From Runella defluvii (GTDB lineage Bacteria; Bacteroidota; Bacteroidia; Cytophagales; Spirosomataceae): a DNA stretch of 64,000 nt. The position numbers and the translations under genes were made by a program. This document shows, one piece after another, positions 33,180-42,198 of this stretch; the stretch's first letter is position 1, and every line of letters starts with the position of its first letter. The stretch is from the NCBI RefSeq assembly GCF_014195535.1, contig NZ_JACIBY010000003.1:248001-312000 (forward strand), written 5' to 3'. A model generated the notes under the pieces. It worked only from the letters and a program-made list of their open reading frames with translations. It had not been told where the DNA came from and searched no databases.

Positions 33180-34910
33180 TTACCAGCCTGGGTTCTGAAC
33201 CAGATTGGGATTCAGTTGAATTTGTTGCGAAGGAATTGGCAATAGGTAATGTTTTTCGCTCCATTGGCGATTGCCCTCCAAACGATAATTGCCATTCACT
33301 ACCTGATTTTTAATGCCAGGCCAACGGGTTTCGTAAGCAGTCCCCGTCCACACAATGCCTTCAACGGGCTTGGGCATTTCGACTTCGGCGGTTTTCCAGC
33401 GAATCAAATCATCGCGGCGGAATCCTTCTAAAAACAACTCCAACGTACGCTCACGACGGATTTCGGTACGCATCTCTAATCCATTGGTTTGTACCAAGTT
33501 ATTGCTCAACTTGGGCATTTTTTTGTTGATACGATTCCGAACCAAATTCAAGGATTTGTCCAAGTCCGCGTCGCTAATCGTTCCATTTTTCTCGAAAACT
33601 GCCTCGGCGTAGTTCAAAAGTACTTCGGCATAGCGAATAACGGGATAATCGTAGCCTTCCTCGGCATCTTGCAGACGGCGTTCGGTAGCAAATTTTTGGG
33701 GCGCGTAGCCACTTCCACCCGCTGGGCTGTATCTACCACCCGAACTAGCGATGTCGGCAGCATCGCCTTTCCACGTAGTTCGTGCACCTGGGTTTTCGTT
33801 GTTCCAATAATACTTTCCGTCTTGTCCCCACGTATAAATCATGCGATTGTCACGATTGTCGTACTCTGAAAGCGTTGTTTTGTAGCCGTTGAAAAGTGTT
33901 GATTTTTCAATCGGTAGGCCGTCTTGACAGAGGTACATATCCATTAATTTTTTAGCACCCCAATGGATATTTCCCTGCAATTGGTGGGTAATGTTTATCC
34001 GAATTTGACGAGATGCAAAGTCGTAACGATTCGCTAAAATGTATTCTTTGTTGGCCGATTTTGTAATGTTGGCGGGGTTCGACTGCTGATTTTCCAAGAT
34101 AAAAAGGTATTTCTGGGAAGAGTCACCCAAAGCGGCAGGGGCAAAAAGTTCATACTGTTTACTCGAAATGACTGCATCGGCGTTTGTGGCTGCTTTGTCC
34201 AACAGTACATTGGCGCGGGCAGTGTTGTTTCTGAATTTTTGCCAAGTGCCCTCGTACAATGCCACTCGACTCAAAAATGCTTGGGCACTGCCTTTGCTTA
34301 TCCGTCCTTTGTCGGCAGCGGCAATGGCGCTTTCGAGGGGCAATACCGCAATGGCACTTTCGAGGTCGGCAATAATAAAGTCTATCACTTCGTCGCGGCT
34401 GTTGCGGGCTGCTTGCAATTCGGGAGATTCGGTTGAGAGAAGGGTTTTAACAATTGGAACACCTCCAAATAACTGCAACAAATCGAAGTACAAATAAGCC
34501 CTGAAAAACTTGGCTTCGCCTACATATTTTTCAATTTCGGAAGGCGAAGAAAAACCTTCTGATTTGGTGAGTAAGTAGTTTATAGCCCTGATGCGGGCGT
34601 AAGCACCGCTCCAACTGCCGTCGGTATTGGGGACAGTATTGGTGCCATTGCTAAAAGTATTGGCTCCGTCGCGCGTAAAAATAATGTCGCTGCGTCGGTC
34701 TGAGTGGGGGTTGTTGTCCAAAATATCCCCGAAGCTGCGTAAATAGGTGTAAAATTCATTGGCTGCCAATTTGAACTGGTCGGCATTTTTCCAATAACTC
34801 GCGTCCGAAATCTCGTTCAGCGGTTTCATGTCCACGAGTTTGTTACAGCCAACACTCAGAAACAATGTTCCTGTGAAGGCCAAAATGGTATATATTTTTT
34901 GTGCTTTCAT
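33180..34910 (-). CDS. SusD/RagB-family nutrient-binding outer-membrane lipoprotein
   Basis: The protein has 576 residues. The lipoprotein signal ends at LFLSVGC, giving an N-terminal lipid-modified cysteine. The SusD fold follows, with the SusD-like N-terminal region (DMKPLNEISDASYWKNADQF), tetratricopeptide-like helices (VGEAKFFRAYLYFDLLQLFGGVPIV) and the C-terminal RagB/SusD part (YPVIRYAEVLLNYAEAVFEK, IRRERTLELFLEGFRRDDLIRW). It captures oligosaccharide at the surface as the lid of the SusC transporter encoded immediately upstream. Confidence 0.97.
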   Translation of the reverse strand: MKAQKIYTILAFTGTLFLSVGCNKLVDMKPLNEISDASYWKNADQFKLAANEFYTYLRSFGDILDNNPHSDRRSDIIFTRDGANTFSNGTNTVPNTDGSWSGAYARIRAINYLLTKSEGFSSPSEIEKYVGEAKFFRAYLYFDLLQLFGGVPIVKTLLSTESPELQAARNSRDEVIDFIIADLESAIAVLPLESAIAAADKGRISKGSAQAFLSRVALYEGTWQKFRNNTARANVLLDKAATNADAVISSKQYELFAPAALGDSSQKYLFILENQQSNPANITKSANKEYILANRYDFASRQIRINITHQLQGNIHWGAKKLMDMYLCQDGLPIEKSTLFNGYKTTLSEYDNRDNRMIYTWGQDGKYYWNNENPGARTTWKGDAADIASSGGRYSPAGGSGYAPQKFATERRLQDAEEGYDYPVIRYAEVLLNYAEAVFEKNGTISDADLDKSLNLVRNRINKKMPKLSNNLVQTNGLEMRTEIRRERTLELFLEGFRRDDLIRWKTAEVEMPKPVEGIVWTGTAYETRWPGIKNQVVNGNYRLEGNRQWSEKHYLLPIPSQQIQLNPNLVQNPGW

Positions 34911-34941
34911 TTTATTTGAATGTTTGAAGGGTAATGGGGGC

Positions 34942-37900
34942 TTAAAACGTCAAATTCAATCCGAGCGTCATGTACCGATAAAAAGGAAAACGCTGGCTAA
35001 AGGTGCTTACGTTGTTGTTTTCTGAATCGCCCGAGTTAGAAACCGAACGCGTTGATTCGGGATCCCATCCGTCACGTATTTTTGACTTTTCCCACAAGTC
35101 GCTTCCCGAGAAATAGACACGAAGCCGTTGGATTTTGGCCTTTTGAGTCAAATTAGTGGGTAAGGTATAGCCTACCACCAAGTTTTTAAGACGGATATAC
35201 GCGCCATTTTCGGCAATCCAGTCAGATTGGTAGTAGTTGTAGTTGTTGATAGTTCCCGTCGTGGAGAGTCGAGGATAGAAAGCTTCGGTGTTGGTGGGAG
35301 ACCAAGTTTTACCCAAAAATGCTTCGTTTTGAGCTTGGAAAATCACTGCCGCAGGAATCCGCCAGTTGCCGTCTCGGATGATGGTACGTTTGGCCACTCC
35401 CTGAAAAATGGCGTTAAAATCAAACCCTTTCCATTCTAAACCACCGTTGAATGAATACACAAAGCGTGGGTCATCGCGCCCTAGCGCTACTGCATCTTCG
35501 GGCCAAGTAATTTTGCCATCGCCGTTTACGTCCTTAAACATATTATCGCCCAAACTCAAGCGAGAGTTGGCTTGGGCAGTTGCTACGCCAGCGGGGATTC
35601 CGATGTTGTTGCCCGCAATAAATTTACGGTAAGCTTCCAATTGCTCATTGGTCTGAATGCGCCCGTCATAGACCAGCCCAAAATAGGTGTTGAGCGGATA
35701 GCCTTCCACGGCACCATTGAGGCCGCGATTGGCAGAATTAATAATTTTTTGTCCGCCGTAGTTAGTCAATAAGTTGGTATTATCGGAGATATTTCCTGCG
35801 ATGTGGTAGCTCAATTGTCCAATTTTATCCCGCCAGCCAAGTGAAAATTCCCAGCCTTTGGTTTCGAGTTGGCCATTATTCCCGTCAGGAGCTGCCGCCC
35901 CTAACACGTTGGGATAAGTACGGGCGATGAGCATATTGTTGTTTTTCTTCTTGAAATACTCAACGGTCCCGTACAAGCGATTTTGTAAAAAAGCAAAGTC
36001 AAGTCCGATATTCTGGTTGATTATTTCCTCCCAAGTACGGTCGAGGGCAACCAACGTTCCACTTGGCGATACCCTTACTGCTGGACTGGTACCAAGAATC
36101 GGGAAACCTGCGGCGGTTGCCCCTGTAGAGTAATTGATATTCATGAATTGGATATAGTCGTACAAACCGATTCCGTTCTGGTTTCCGACCCGCCCGTATG
36201 ATGCTCGAAGCTTCAGGTCATTGACGAACGACAATTGTTTCATGAAACTTTCTTCGGTGATGCGCCATCCTAGTGATACGCCCCAGAAGCCTTTCCATCG
36301 GTTAGAAGCATCAAATTTTGACGAGCCATCGTAACGTGCATTGGCTTCGAGCAAATATTTGTCTTTGAAAGAATAATTGAGACGGCTGAAATATCCGCCG
36401 ATGGCGTAATGATTTTGGGCTTCGGCGACTGTCTTGGTCGTGGGGTCACCCGTACTCAATGACAACGAGTTAGGAACATCAGGAATCGCATCTAAGGTTT
36501 TGGCAATGAATCGGTTGTATTCTTGACGCTCGTACTGAACTCCTGCCGTCAGTTTAAACTGGTGGATTTCCCGTAAACTTTTGGTGTACTCGGCAAACGC
36601 ATTGGCGCTGTAAAACGCCTCTTGTTTGTTGCCTCGCTGATACGAACTGCGCGTTGGTAAGTAAGCAATCAAATTCGCGCCCGTATAATCATAAAAAGGA
36701 ATGTTGTTCTCGAAAGTTCGATAATCGGTGTTCAGCAAATAATACCCCGCCGTTCCGACCAACTTGAGGTTTGGAAGTAGGTTGTAGGTAAGCGATAAGT
36801 TGGTATTAACTCGGGTGTTCGTTTCTTTATTGTCGCCACCAAATGCCGCGATTGACACTTGAGAAGCATTGGCAATACCCGAACCCCACACGTAGGCTTG
36901 TCCTTTTTGGTTGAAAAACGGAAGCCCTTGCTGAATACCGTTGTTCATAATATCGCCCAAGCGCGTCGGCTGAATAATTTGCTGACGTTCGAGAGAGATA
37001 TTGGTGGCCAACTTGAGTTTTTCGGAGAAACTATAGTCGTGGGTCAGACGAAGGTTGTAACGTTTGTTGGAATTGTTTCCCCACTGCAACAAGCTACCGT
37101 CATTGAGGTACCCAAGTGAAACCCGATAGCCTGATTTATCGCTGCGTGAAGAAACGCTCAATTGGTGCTCCTGAGATTGGGCCGATCCCCACAATACATC
37201 TTGCATGGTTTGGTCAAAGAAAGGGAAGTCTTTCACATCCCCAAAAAGCCCCGCACCTGGCACACTCAAGGCTTGGTATTCGGCGGGCGTAAGCCATTGT
37301 TTTCCTTGGCCAAGGGCTTTTTCCATGACAGTGGTCAAATTGTACCAAATGTCGGTTGGGGCAAATCCGTCGTTGCCTCTGGCCTCCCGAATGAGCGGCC
37401 ACCAGTCGTTGACGCGAACTAAATTGGGTTGTAATCCTATTTTTTTCTGAGAAAAAGCGGCGCTGTATTCAACGGTTGGTTTGCCATTTTTTGCTCTTTT
37501 GGTCGTGATTAACACAACTCCCCCCGCCGCGCGTGAGCCATAAATAGCCGCCGCTGCATCTTTCAGAAATGAAATGTTGTCTATGTCATTAGGATTGAGT
37601 GAGTTAAGGGCGTTGGTGCTTGGCACAGGCACGCCATCAATGATTACCAAAGGCTCACTGTTGTTGACAGAAGATGCTCCTCGCATCTGGAAATTCCACT
37701 GTTCGCGGCCTGGTTGGGCTGAGTTCCGCGTGACTACTACGCCAGGAACCTGACCTTGCAATGCTTGTAGCGGGTTGGCAACGGGGCCACGGTTTTTAAA
37801 CACTTGGTCGCTGACACTCACTACGGAGCCTGTGAGGGTTTCTTTACGCTGTTCGCCATAGCCTACCACCACTACTTCTTGCAAGCTTTTGGGGTCGGGT

Positions 37901-38520
37901 CGGAGCTGAATAGTGATAATTTTGCGGTTCCCAAGGGCCAATTCTTGTTTTTCATACCCTAAAAATGAAAATATGAGCACCACTGATTCGTCTGGGACGG
38001 ACAAAATAAAACGACCGTTGGGGTCGGTGGTTGTGCCGCGCGTGGTGTTTTTTATCGTCACGTTGACCCCAGGCATCGGCTCATTTTTTTCATCTTTTAC
38101 CGTTCCGCTGACAGAAATATCCACGACTTGAGGCGCTGCAACCGCTGTTTCAGAAGGGGTGATGTGCCGAAGTAAAATTTGTGAACCCTTTACTTCATAC
38201 GCAATGTCGAGGGGTTTAAATAGCTCTTCAAGCACGTAGGAAAGTGATTGATTTTGAGCGTTTAAGGTGACTTTACGTTCAGCCCGAATGTGCTGTGGGC
38301 TATACACAAACCGTACCGAGGCCACCTTGCCAATCGTACGGATGGCAGATTCAACGTTCTGATTTTCAATCGAAACCGACAAACGTCGGTTGAGCAGCTC
38401 TTGGGCGTTGCCATTGGTGGCCAATACCCAAGTACAGGTCCAGACTGATAATAAAAATTGATAGAAAGAAAGACGCATGATTTTTAGGCAAACCGTTAGC
38501 GTTTTAGAACCATTTTTCAT
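34942..38520 (-). CDS. SusC/RagA-family TonB-dependent outer-membrane transporter with STN domain
   Basis: The transporter has 1192 residues. After the signal peptide (ending near ATNGNAQ) comes an STN signalling domain of about 50 residues (LSVSIENQNVESAIRTIGK), then a carboxypeptidase-regulatory-like domain (SGTVKDEKNEPMPGVNVTI), a plug with SLQEVVVVGYGEQRKETLTGSV, and the 22-stranded barrel, ending RYMTLGLNLTF. The STN domain is the part that signals to a FecR anti-sigma factor, which fits the FecR and ECF genes upstream. The ORF start at 38520 directly abuts the LacI-type palindrome. A second ATG at 38478 (MRLSFYQFLLS) is a good alternative start and would place the operator in the leader. 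Confidence 0.97.
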   Translation of the reverse strand: MKNGSKTLTVCLKIMRLSFYQFLLSVWTCTWVLATNGNAQELLNRRLSVSIENQNVESAIRTIGKVASVRFVYSPQHIRAERKVTLNAQNQSLSYVLEELFKPLDIAYEVKGSQILLRHITPSETAVAAPQVVDISVSGTVKDEKNEPMPGVNVTIKNTTRGTTTDPNGRFILSVPDESVVLIFSFLGYEKQELALGNRKIITIQLRPDPKSLQEVVVVGYGEQRKETLTGSVVSVSDQVFKNRGPVANPLQALQGQVPGVVVTRNSAQPGREQWNFQMRGASSVNNSEPLVIIDGVPVPSTNALNSLNPNDIDNISFLKDAAAAIYGSRAAGGVVLITTKRAKNGKPTVEYSAAFSQKKIGLQPNLVRVNDWWPLIREARGNDGFAPTDIWYNLTTVMEKALGQGKQWLTPAEYQALSVPGAGLFGDVKDFPFFDQTMQDVLWGSAQSQEHQLSVSSRSDKSGYRVSLGYLNDGSLLQWGNNSNKRYNLRLTHDYSFSEKLKLATNISLERQQIIQPTRLGDIMNNGIQQGLPFFNQKGQAYVWGSGIANASQVSIAAFGGDNKETNTRVNTNLSLTYNLLPNLKLVGTAGYYLLNTDYRTFENNIPFYDYTGANLIAYLPTRSSYQRGNKQEAFYSANAFAEYTKSLREIHQFKLTAGVQYERQEYNRFIAKTLDAIPDVPNSLSLSTGDPTTKTVAEAQNHYAIGGYFSRLNYSFKDKYLLEANARYDGSSKFDASNRWKGFWGVSLGWRITEESFMKQLSFVNDLKLRASYGRVGNQNGIGLYDYIQFMNINYSTGATAAGFPILGTSPAVRVSPSGTLVALDRTWEEIINQNIGLDFAFLQNRLYGTVEYFKKKNNNMLIARTYPNVLGAAAPDGNNGQLETKGWEFSLGWRDKIGQLSYHIAGNISDNTNLLTNYGGQKIINSANRGLNGAVEGYPLNTYFGLVYDGRIQTNEQLEAYRKFIAGNNIGIPAGVATAQANSRLSLGDNMFKDVNGDGKITWPEDAVALGRDDPRFVYSFNGGLEWKGFDFNAIFQGVAKRTIIRDGNWRIPAAVIFQAQNEAFLGKTWSPTNTEAFYPRLSTTGTINNYNYYQSDWIAENGAYIRLKNLVVGYTLPTNLTQKAKIQRLRVYFSGSDLWEKSKIRDGWDPESTRSVSNSGDSENNNVSTFSQRFPFYRYMTLGLNLTF

Positions 38521-38542
38521 ACATTTGAAACGTTTTCAATGT
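38521..38542. promoter_or_regulatory. Candidate LacI-family operator upstream of susC
   Basis: The 22-base sequence starting ACATTTGAAACG and ending TTTTCAATGT is palindromic at 18 of 22 positions around a central ACGT. This matches the CG-centred operators of LacI-family repressors. It touches the first possible susC start codon, 6.6 kb upstream of the LacI gene of the same locus. It is the only such site I noticed in the locus. Binding is inferred. Confidence 0.6.
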
Positions 38543-38569
38543 TAATTTTTGAGACAAAAAGTCCCTTTG

Positions 38570-38656
38570 TCCGACGTCCTGTCGGAGAGCAGCAAGCCTG
38601 AGAAACTTTGCGGGGACTGACCTGAAATCGGGAACGTTGGCGCGTTTCCGATTTCG
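38570..38656 (-). promoter_or_regulatory. Hairpins in the susC leader region
   Basis: Two inverted repeats lie between fecR and susC. TCCGAC/GTCGGA is at about 38570-38586. GAAATCGGGAACG pairs with CGTTTCCGATTTC, one mismatch, at about 38626-38656. The second is followed by a T-run only on the plus strand, so it is not a normal fecR terminator. It could be leader structure of the susC transcript or a dispersed repeat. Confidence 0.4.
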
Positions 38657-38730
38657 TTTTTTAAGGGAGGAGTTAGTAGGTTTTTATGTCATGTAAAAAA
38701 ATTAGGGTTTATTGTCTGGGTTTTGAATCA

Positions 38731-39837
38731 TCAATTTGTACTACACCCTTTGCCTTGAATCACGATTTGAGCGTCCACCACTTGGTACGTTGCCCCAATC
38801 GCTTTACAGATTAAATCCAGTTGTTCATAAAAACTTTCATCGGCAAATTCGGCACTGATTTCACAAGCTTTCAGTATATTTTTGTCAAACACAATTGGGA
38901 TACCGTATTTTTGGCTAAGTGCGTCCAAAGCTTGTTCGACGGGGGTATTTGAAAACGACAAACCCACCTTGGTCTGTTCGGCAATGGCAAGAACTGGTGT
39001 AGGAATGCTGACCAACTTTTTTTCCATGTTTTCTACCTTTCGGTCAAAAACGATTTGTTGGTTTGGGGTTAGAATCGTCCCAGTAAGCTCAGTAGTAGGT
39101 GTTTTACTCACTTCTTCTTTGACAGAATAAACTGCTACTTTTCCCGTTTTTACGATCACTTCTACTTTATCGGCTTTGTCGAAGGCGCGAATCAAAAAGC
39201 TGGTTCCCAGTACTTTGGTGACTAGTTCGTTGGCATAAACCAAAAAGGGCTTTTGTGGATTTTTGGTCACGTTAAAAAAGCCCTCTCCGCTCAAATAAAC
39301 CTCGCGAACCGTAGAAGCAAAGGTTTTGGGGTAACTTAATCGACTAAGCGGCGAGAGCCGAACTTGGCTGCCGTCGGGAAGAGAAACCAATTTTTCGACC
39401 TTATCGTCATTGATTACCTCAACGAGTTGAGTACCCAGTTGACTTTTGCGTACTTCATAAACAACCGTTGGGTTGATTTTTGATTGATAAACGGTATAAA
39501 ATGCACCTAAAACTCCCAACACAACGACCGCAGCAGCGGCTTGTTTCCACCAGCTTATTCGATTAAGCAAAGGTCTAACAAAAACTTCCTCGCGGTTTCG
39601 TGCCTCAGAGAGACTAGAAATGGCTTGTTTTAGCTCATTTTCCGAAAGTAACTCGTGTGTTTGGTTCATTTTGAGAATAAACGCGCGGGCTTGGGTAACG
39701 CTTTCGTTTTTCGATGGATTTTCCAGTACCCATTTTTCCCAAAAGGAACTATCAGTTGGTAGGTTTTTAAGTACCCACCTCCTAAAAGAATCATCCAGGA
39801 CAAATTCAGTAACGGTATATTCTTTGTAATCTTTCAT
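38731..39837 (-). CDS. FecR-family anti-sigma factor
   Basis: About 368 residues from MKDYKEY at 39837; an in-frame start five codons upstream is possible. The cytoplasmic N-terminus (about 1-95) would hold the ECF sigma factor. A membrane segment AAAAVVVLGVLGAFYTVY follows near 105-122. The periplasmic FecR domain has LPDGSQVRLSPLSRLSYP, REVYLSGEGFFNV and VLGTSFLIRAF. The C-terminal DUF4974 domain (PVEQALDALSQKYGIPIVFD) is STN-like. It relays the signal from the STN domain of the SusC protein to the sigma factor. It is the middle member of the three-part surface-signalling chain. Confidence 0.95.
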   Translation of the reverse strand: MKDYKEYTVTEFVLDDSFRRWVLKNLPTDSSFWEKWVLENPSKNESVTQARAFILKMNQTHELLSENELKQAISSLSEARNREEVFVRPLLNRISWWKQAAAAVVVLGVLGAFYTVYQSKINPTVVYEVRKSQLGTQLVEVINDDKVEKLVSLPDGSQVRLSPLSRLSYPKTFASTVREVYLSGEGFFNVTKNPQKPFLVYANELVTKVLGTSFLIRAFDKADKVEVIVKTGKVAVYSVKEEVSKTPTTELTGTILTPNQQIVFDRKVENMEKKLVSIPTPVLAIAEQTKVGLSFSNTPVEQALDALSQKYGIPIVFDKNILKACEISAEFADESFYEQLDLICKAIGATYQVVDAQIVIQGKGCSTN

Positions 39838-39943
39838 AGATTTTATTTTCACATCTGTAGGTGTGTTGTAAGGAAATAGTACTTACCAAAGAAGGAATAC
39901 CCTTTTTTGGAGAAAAATTTTCGATTTTTTTTGAAAAAAAAAG

Positions 39944-39980
39944 TTAACACACTACAAACGATTGATTTGTAGTGTGTTAA
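39944..39980 (-). terminator. Rho-independent terminator after the ECF sigma gene
   Basis: TTAACACACTACAAA and TTTGTAGTGTGTTAA form a perfect 15-bp stem with a 7-base loop, followed on the minus strand by a long T-run. It ends the sigma factor transcript before fecR, so the two are probably transcribed separately. Confidence 0.88.
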
Positions 39981-40037
39981 AGCTCATAACTTTGGATTGT
40001 TAGGTCAAGCCTATCACCGAAGAGGTTGCTTAAACGT

Positions 40038-40646
40038 TTAGGCAAGTTTTTTGAAGAGTCGAAGCAAAAAGGGTAAAAACACAATCAGTGCGGGTAGTAA
40101 GTTTTTCATTTGGGAAAGCGCACGGTACAAAAAATTAGCAACGGTTTGTCGCTCTACATCCATGATTTGGGCAATTTCTTCGTTAGAAAGCCCTTCGTAA
40201 AATTTCAAAAAAATAACTTCTTGTTGACGTGGAGGCAGTTGTTCAATGGCTCGACGAAGGGCCTGCTCTTGTTCCGATAGCAGTTCAGCGTTGATTAAAT
40301 CAATTTCAATGTTAGCGCTTTCAACCAAGGTATCTTCCTCAACACCTTGAGAATTTAGCCAAGGTTTGTCATGCTTGAGCTGACGAACAAAGTTGTTTCG
40401 AAGGGCTTTGATGAGGTAAATAGTCACGTACGGCGTGTCAACGAGTCGTTCGCGTCGTTCCCAAAGTTCCAAAAACAAATCTTGGATGCAATCCTTGATG
40501 TAATCGCGGTCTTTGGTGAACCGGGTACCGTAATTAAACAACACCCGATAACGTAATTCAACGAGCTGGTCAAAAGCATTTTCATCCCCTGTTTTAAAGC
40601 GGCTCCACAATTCGGCTAACAAAGGCTCATCGACGGGTACTGGCAT
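40038..40646 (-). CDS. ECF-type RNA polymerase sigma-70 factor
   Basis: About 202 residues from the ATG at 40646; a TTG two codons upstream opens the longer frame. Sigma region 2 is at about 25-90 (YRVLFNYGTRFTKDRDYIKD, CIQDLFLELWERRERL). Region 4 is at about 135-185 (LPPRQQEVIFLKFYEGLSNE, EIAQIMDVERQTVANFLYRA). There is no region 3. A hydrophobic tail (LIVFLPFLLRLFKKLA) is unusual and may help tether the factor near the membrane. It is paired with FecR and should direct transcription of the SusC/SusD genes when the glycan is present. Confidence 0.94.
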   Translation of the reverse strand: MPVPVDEPLLAELWSRFKTGDENAFDQLVELRYRVLFNYGTRFTKDRDYIKDCIQDLFLELWERRERLVDTPYVTIYLIKALRNNFVRQLKHDKPWLNSQGVEEDTLVESANIEIDLINAELLSEQEQALRRAIEQLPPRQQEVIFLKFYEGLSNEEIAQIMDVERQTVANFLYRALSQMKNLLPALIVFLPFLLRLFKKLA

Positions 40647-40796
40647 ATACAAAAAGGAAGTGGTAGCACAATATTACGAGGTCAGTTGAAATATAGCTAA
40701 TTCCTTCCATTATTTTCTGGGTAAAAAAATAAAGACATTCTTTGAATGAATTGTGTTATTTTTAGGTTCATTAGCAAACAATTTAGCCATAAGACG

Positions 40797-41531
40797 ATGA
40801 AAAAGATATTTATCAGCCTGCTTTTCATTGGGTATTGTTTACACGGTTTAGCCCAAGATAAAAATGCGTACAGCTACTTTTTGCCTGAGACCAAAATGAC
40901 CGACCAAGATGCACGCATCGAAGTGAACCAAAAAGGGGATACCGTTTTGGTGGCTTTCTATCGAGCATTAGAGGGAGTTAATAAGACCAATAATACCTTT
41001 ACAAAAGTCTATAAAGGAACGCCTTTTTTTAAAAACGGGTGGTTCAAGGGGAAAACGGTTGAAAAAAATGGGCACGAGGCCGAGTATTTGATGGCTTATA
41101 ACCAACAAAAAGGCGTGCTTCACGTCATGGCTAATCCACTTTTGGAGGCAGTTATGATGAAGCCAACCGAGTTTGTTCTTCAAAACCACCGTTTTGTACT
41201 ACTCAAAAATCAATACTATGAACCTATTTACGAGGGGAAAACGATGATTTTGAAAGAACACCAATGTTTGCTACATTCCAAGAGTAGTGCCCAAACTACT
41301 GGTTACGAAGCATCGGGGAGTGAGAGTGAATATGAGGGAGAATTTATCAAAACGACGAAATATTACTGGTACGAAGATGGTAAACTTTCGGGCATTCCAA
41401 CTGGTAAACGGTTTTTTAAACTGTTTGGAAATCAGGCAAAAGAAATGGAAATGTTTGCTAAAGAACGCCAGCTTACGCCAACGACCGAAAAGGGTATGAT
41501 TGAAATCGTTAAAAATTTCAACCCACTTTGA
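40797..41531 (+). CDS. Secreted protein of unknown function
   Basis: About 244 residues from MKKIFISLLF; the longer frame starts 17 codons upstream in non-signal sequence. The signal peptide ends at LHGLAQ. The mature part is beta-strand-rich, with FYRALEGVNKTNNTFTKVYKG, MILKEHQCLLHSKS and EGEFIKTTKYYWYEDGK. I do not recognise a family. It is the first gene of a plus-strand group and lies 66 bases before a second small exported protein (DUF2911). Confidence 0.7.
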   Translation: MKKIFISLLFIGYCLHGLAQDKNAYSYFLPETKMTDQDARIEVNQKGDTVLVAFYRALEGVNKTNNTFTKVYKGTPFFKNGWFKGKTVEKNGHEAEYLMAYNQQKGVLHVMANPLLEAVMMKPTEFVLQNHRFVLLKNQYYEPIYEGKTMILKEHQCLLHSKSSAQTTGYEASGSESEYEGEFIKTTKYYWYEDGKLSGIPTGKRFFKLFGNQAKEMEMFAKERQLTPTTEKGMIEIVKNFNPL

Positions 41532-41597
41532 CAACTTTTTCAAAGAAGTTCCGTTTCTTAGTAGTTCAACCTAATCATTTATTCTTACAAACAACAA

Positions 41598-42104
41598 ATG
41601 AAAAATTTATTCGCAACTCTGTTTTGTATGCTTGTTGCATTCACATTTGCCTACAGCCAAAATCCTCCTGCGAGCCCTCGCGTAACCGCTGAAAATGGTA
41701 ACATTAAAATCGTTTATGGACAACCTTCTAAAAAAGGTCGCGTGATTTTTGGAGCTGAAGGAAGCCAAAGCTTGGAAAAGTACGGTAAAGTATGGCGTAC
41801 AGGCGCCAACGAAGCAACCGTAATTACGTTCAAGAAAGACGGAAAGCTAGGTGGTAAAGACGTGAAAGCAGGCGATTATGCGTTCTTCACAATTCCTGGT
41901 GAGAAAGAATGGGTAATTATTTTGAACAGTGAAGTAAAACAGTGGGGTGCCTACAACTATAAGCAAGACAAAGACGTACTTCGCGTGACTGTACCTGCTA
42001 CAAGCTCAAAAGAGCCAGTTGAAAAACTTACCATCGAAGCCAAAGACAATGCAATTGTATTGGGATGGGACACTGCAGGTTTCTCGGTACCAGTGAAATT
42101 TTAA
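41598..42104 (+). CDS. DUF2911-domain exported protein
   Basis: The protein has 168 residues with a signal peptide ending at FAYSQ. The DUF2911 domain covers the mature chain: SPRVTAENGNIKIVYGQP, KYGKVWRTGANEATVITF, AGDYAFFTIPGEKEWVIIL and the final GWDTAGFSVPVKF. The family is confined mostly to Bacteroidota and is of unknown function, and the size is normal. A strong terminator follows, so it ends its transcript here. Confidence 0.92.
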   Translation: MKNLFATLFCMLVAFTFAYSQNPPASPRVTAENGNIKIVYGQPSKKGRVIFGAEGSQSLEKYGKVWRTGANEATVITFKKDGKLGGKDVKAGDYAFFTIPGEKEWVIILNSEVKQWGAYNYKQDKDVLRVTVPATSSKEPVEKLTIEAKDNAIVLGWDTAGFSVPVKF

Positions 42105-42125
42105 TAACGCTAATTATACATTTAG

Positions 42126-42156
42126 AAGCCCAGCCATTTGGTTGGGCTTTTTTTTT
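42126..42156 (+). terminator. Rho-independent terminator after the DUF2911 gene
   Basis: AAGCCCAGCC and GGTTGGGCTT form a GC-rich stem over an ATTT loop, followed by a run of T. It lies 22 bases after the DUF2911 stop codon. Confidence 0.9.
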
Positions 42157-42198
42157 GTAGTATTGCTAGAAATTGAAACTTCCTTAACCTCTCAACCG

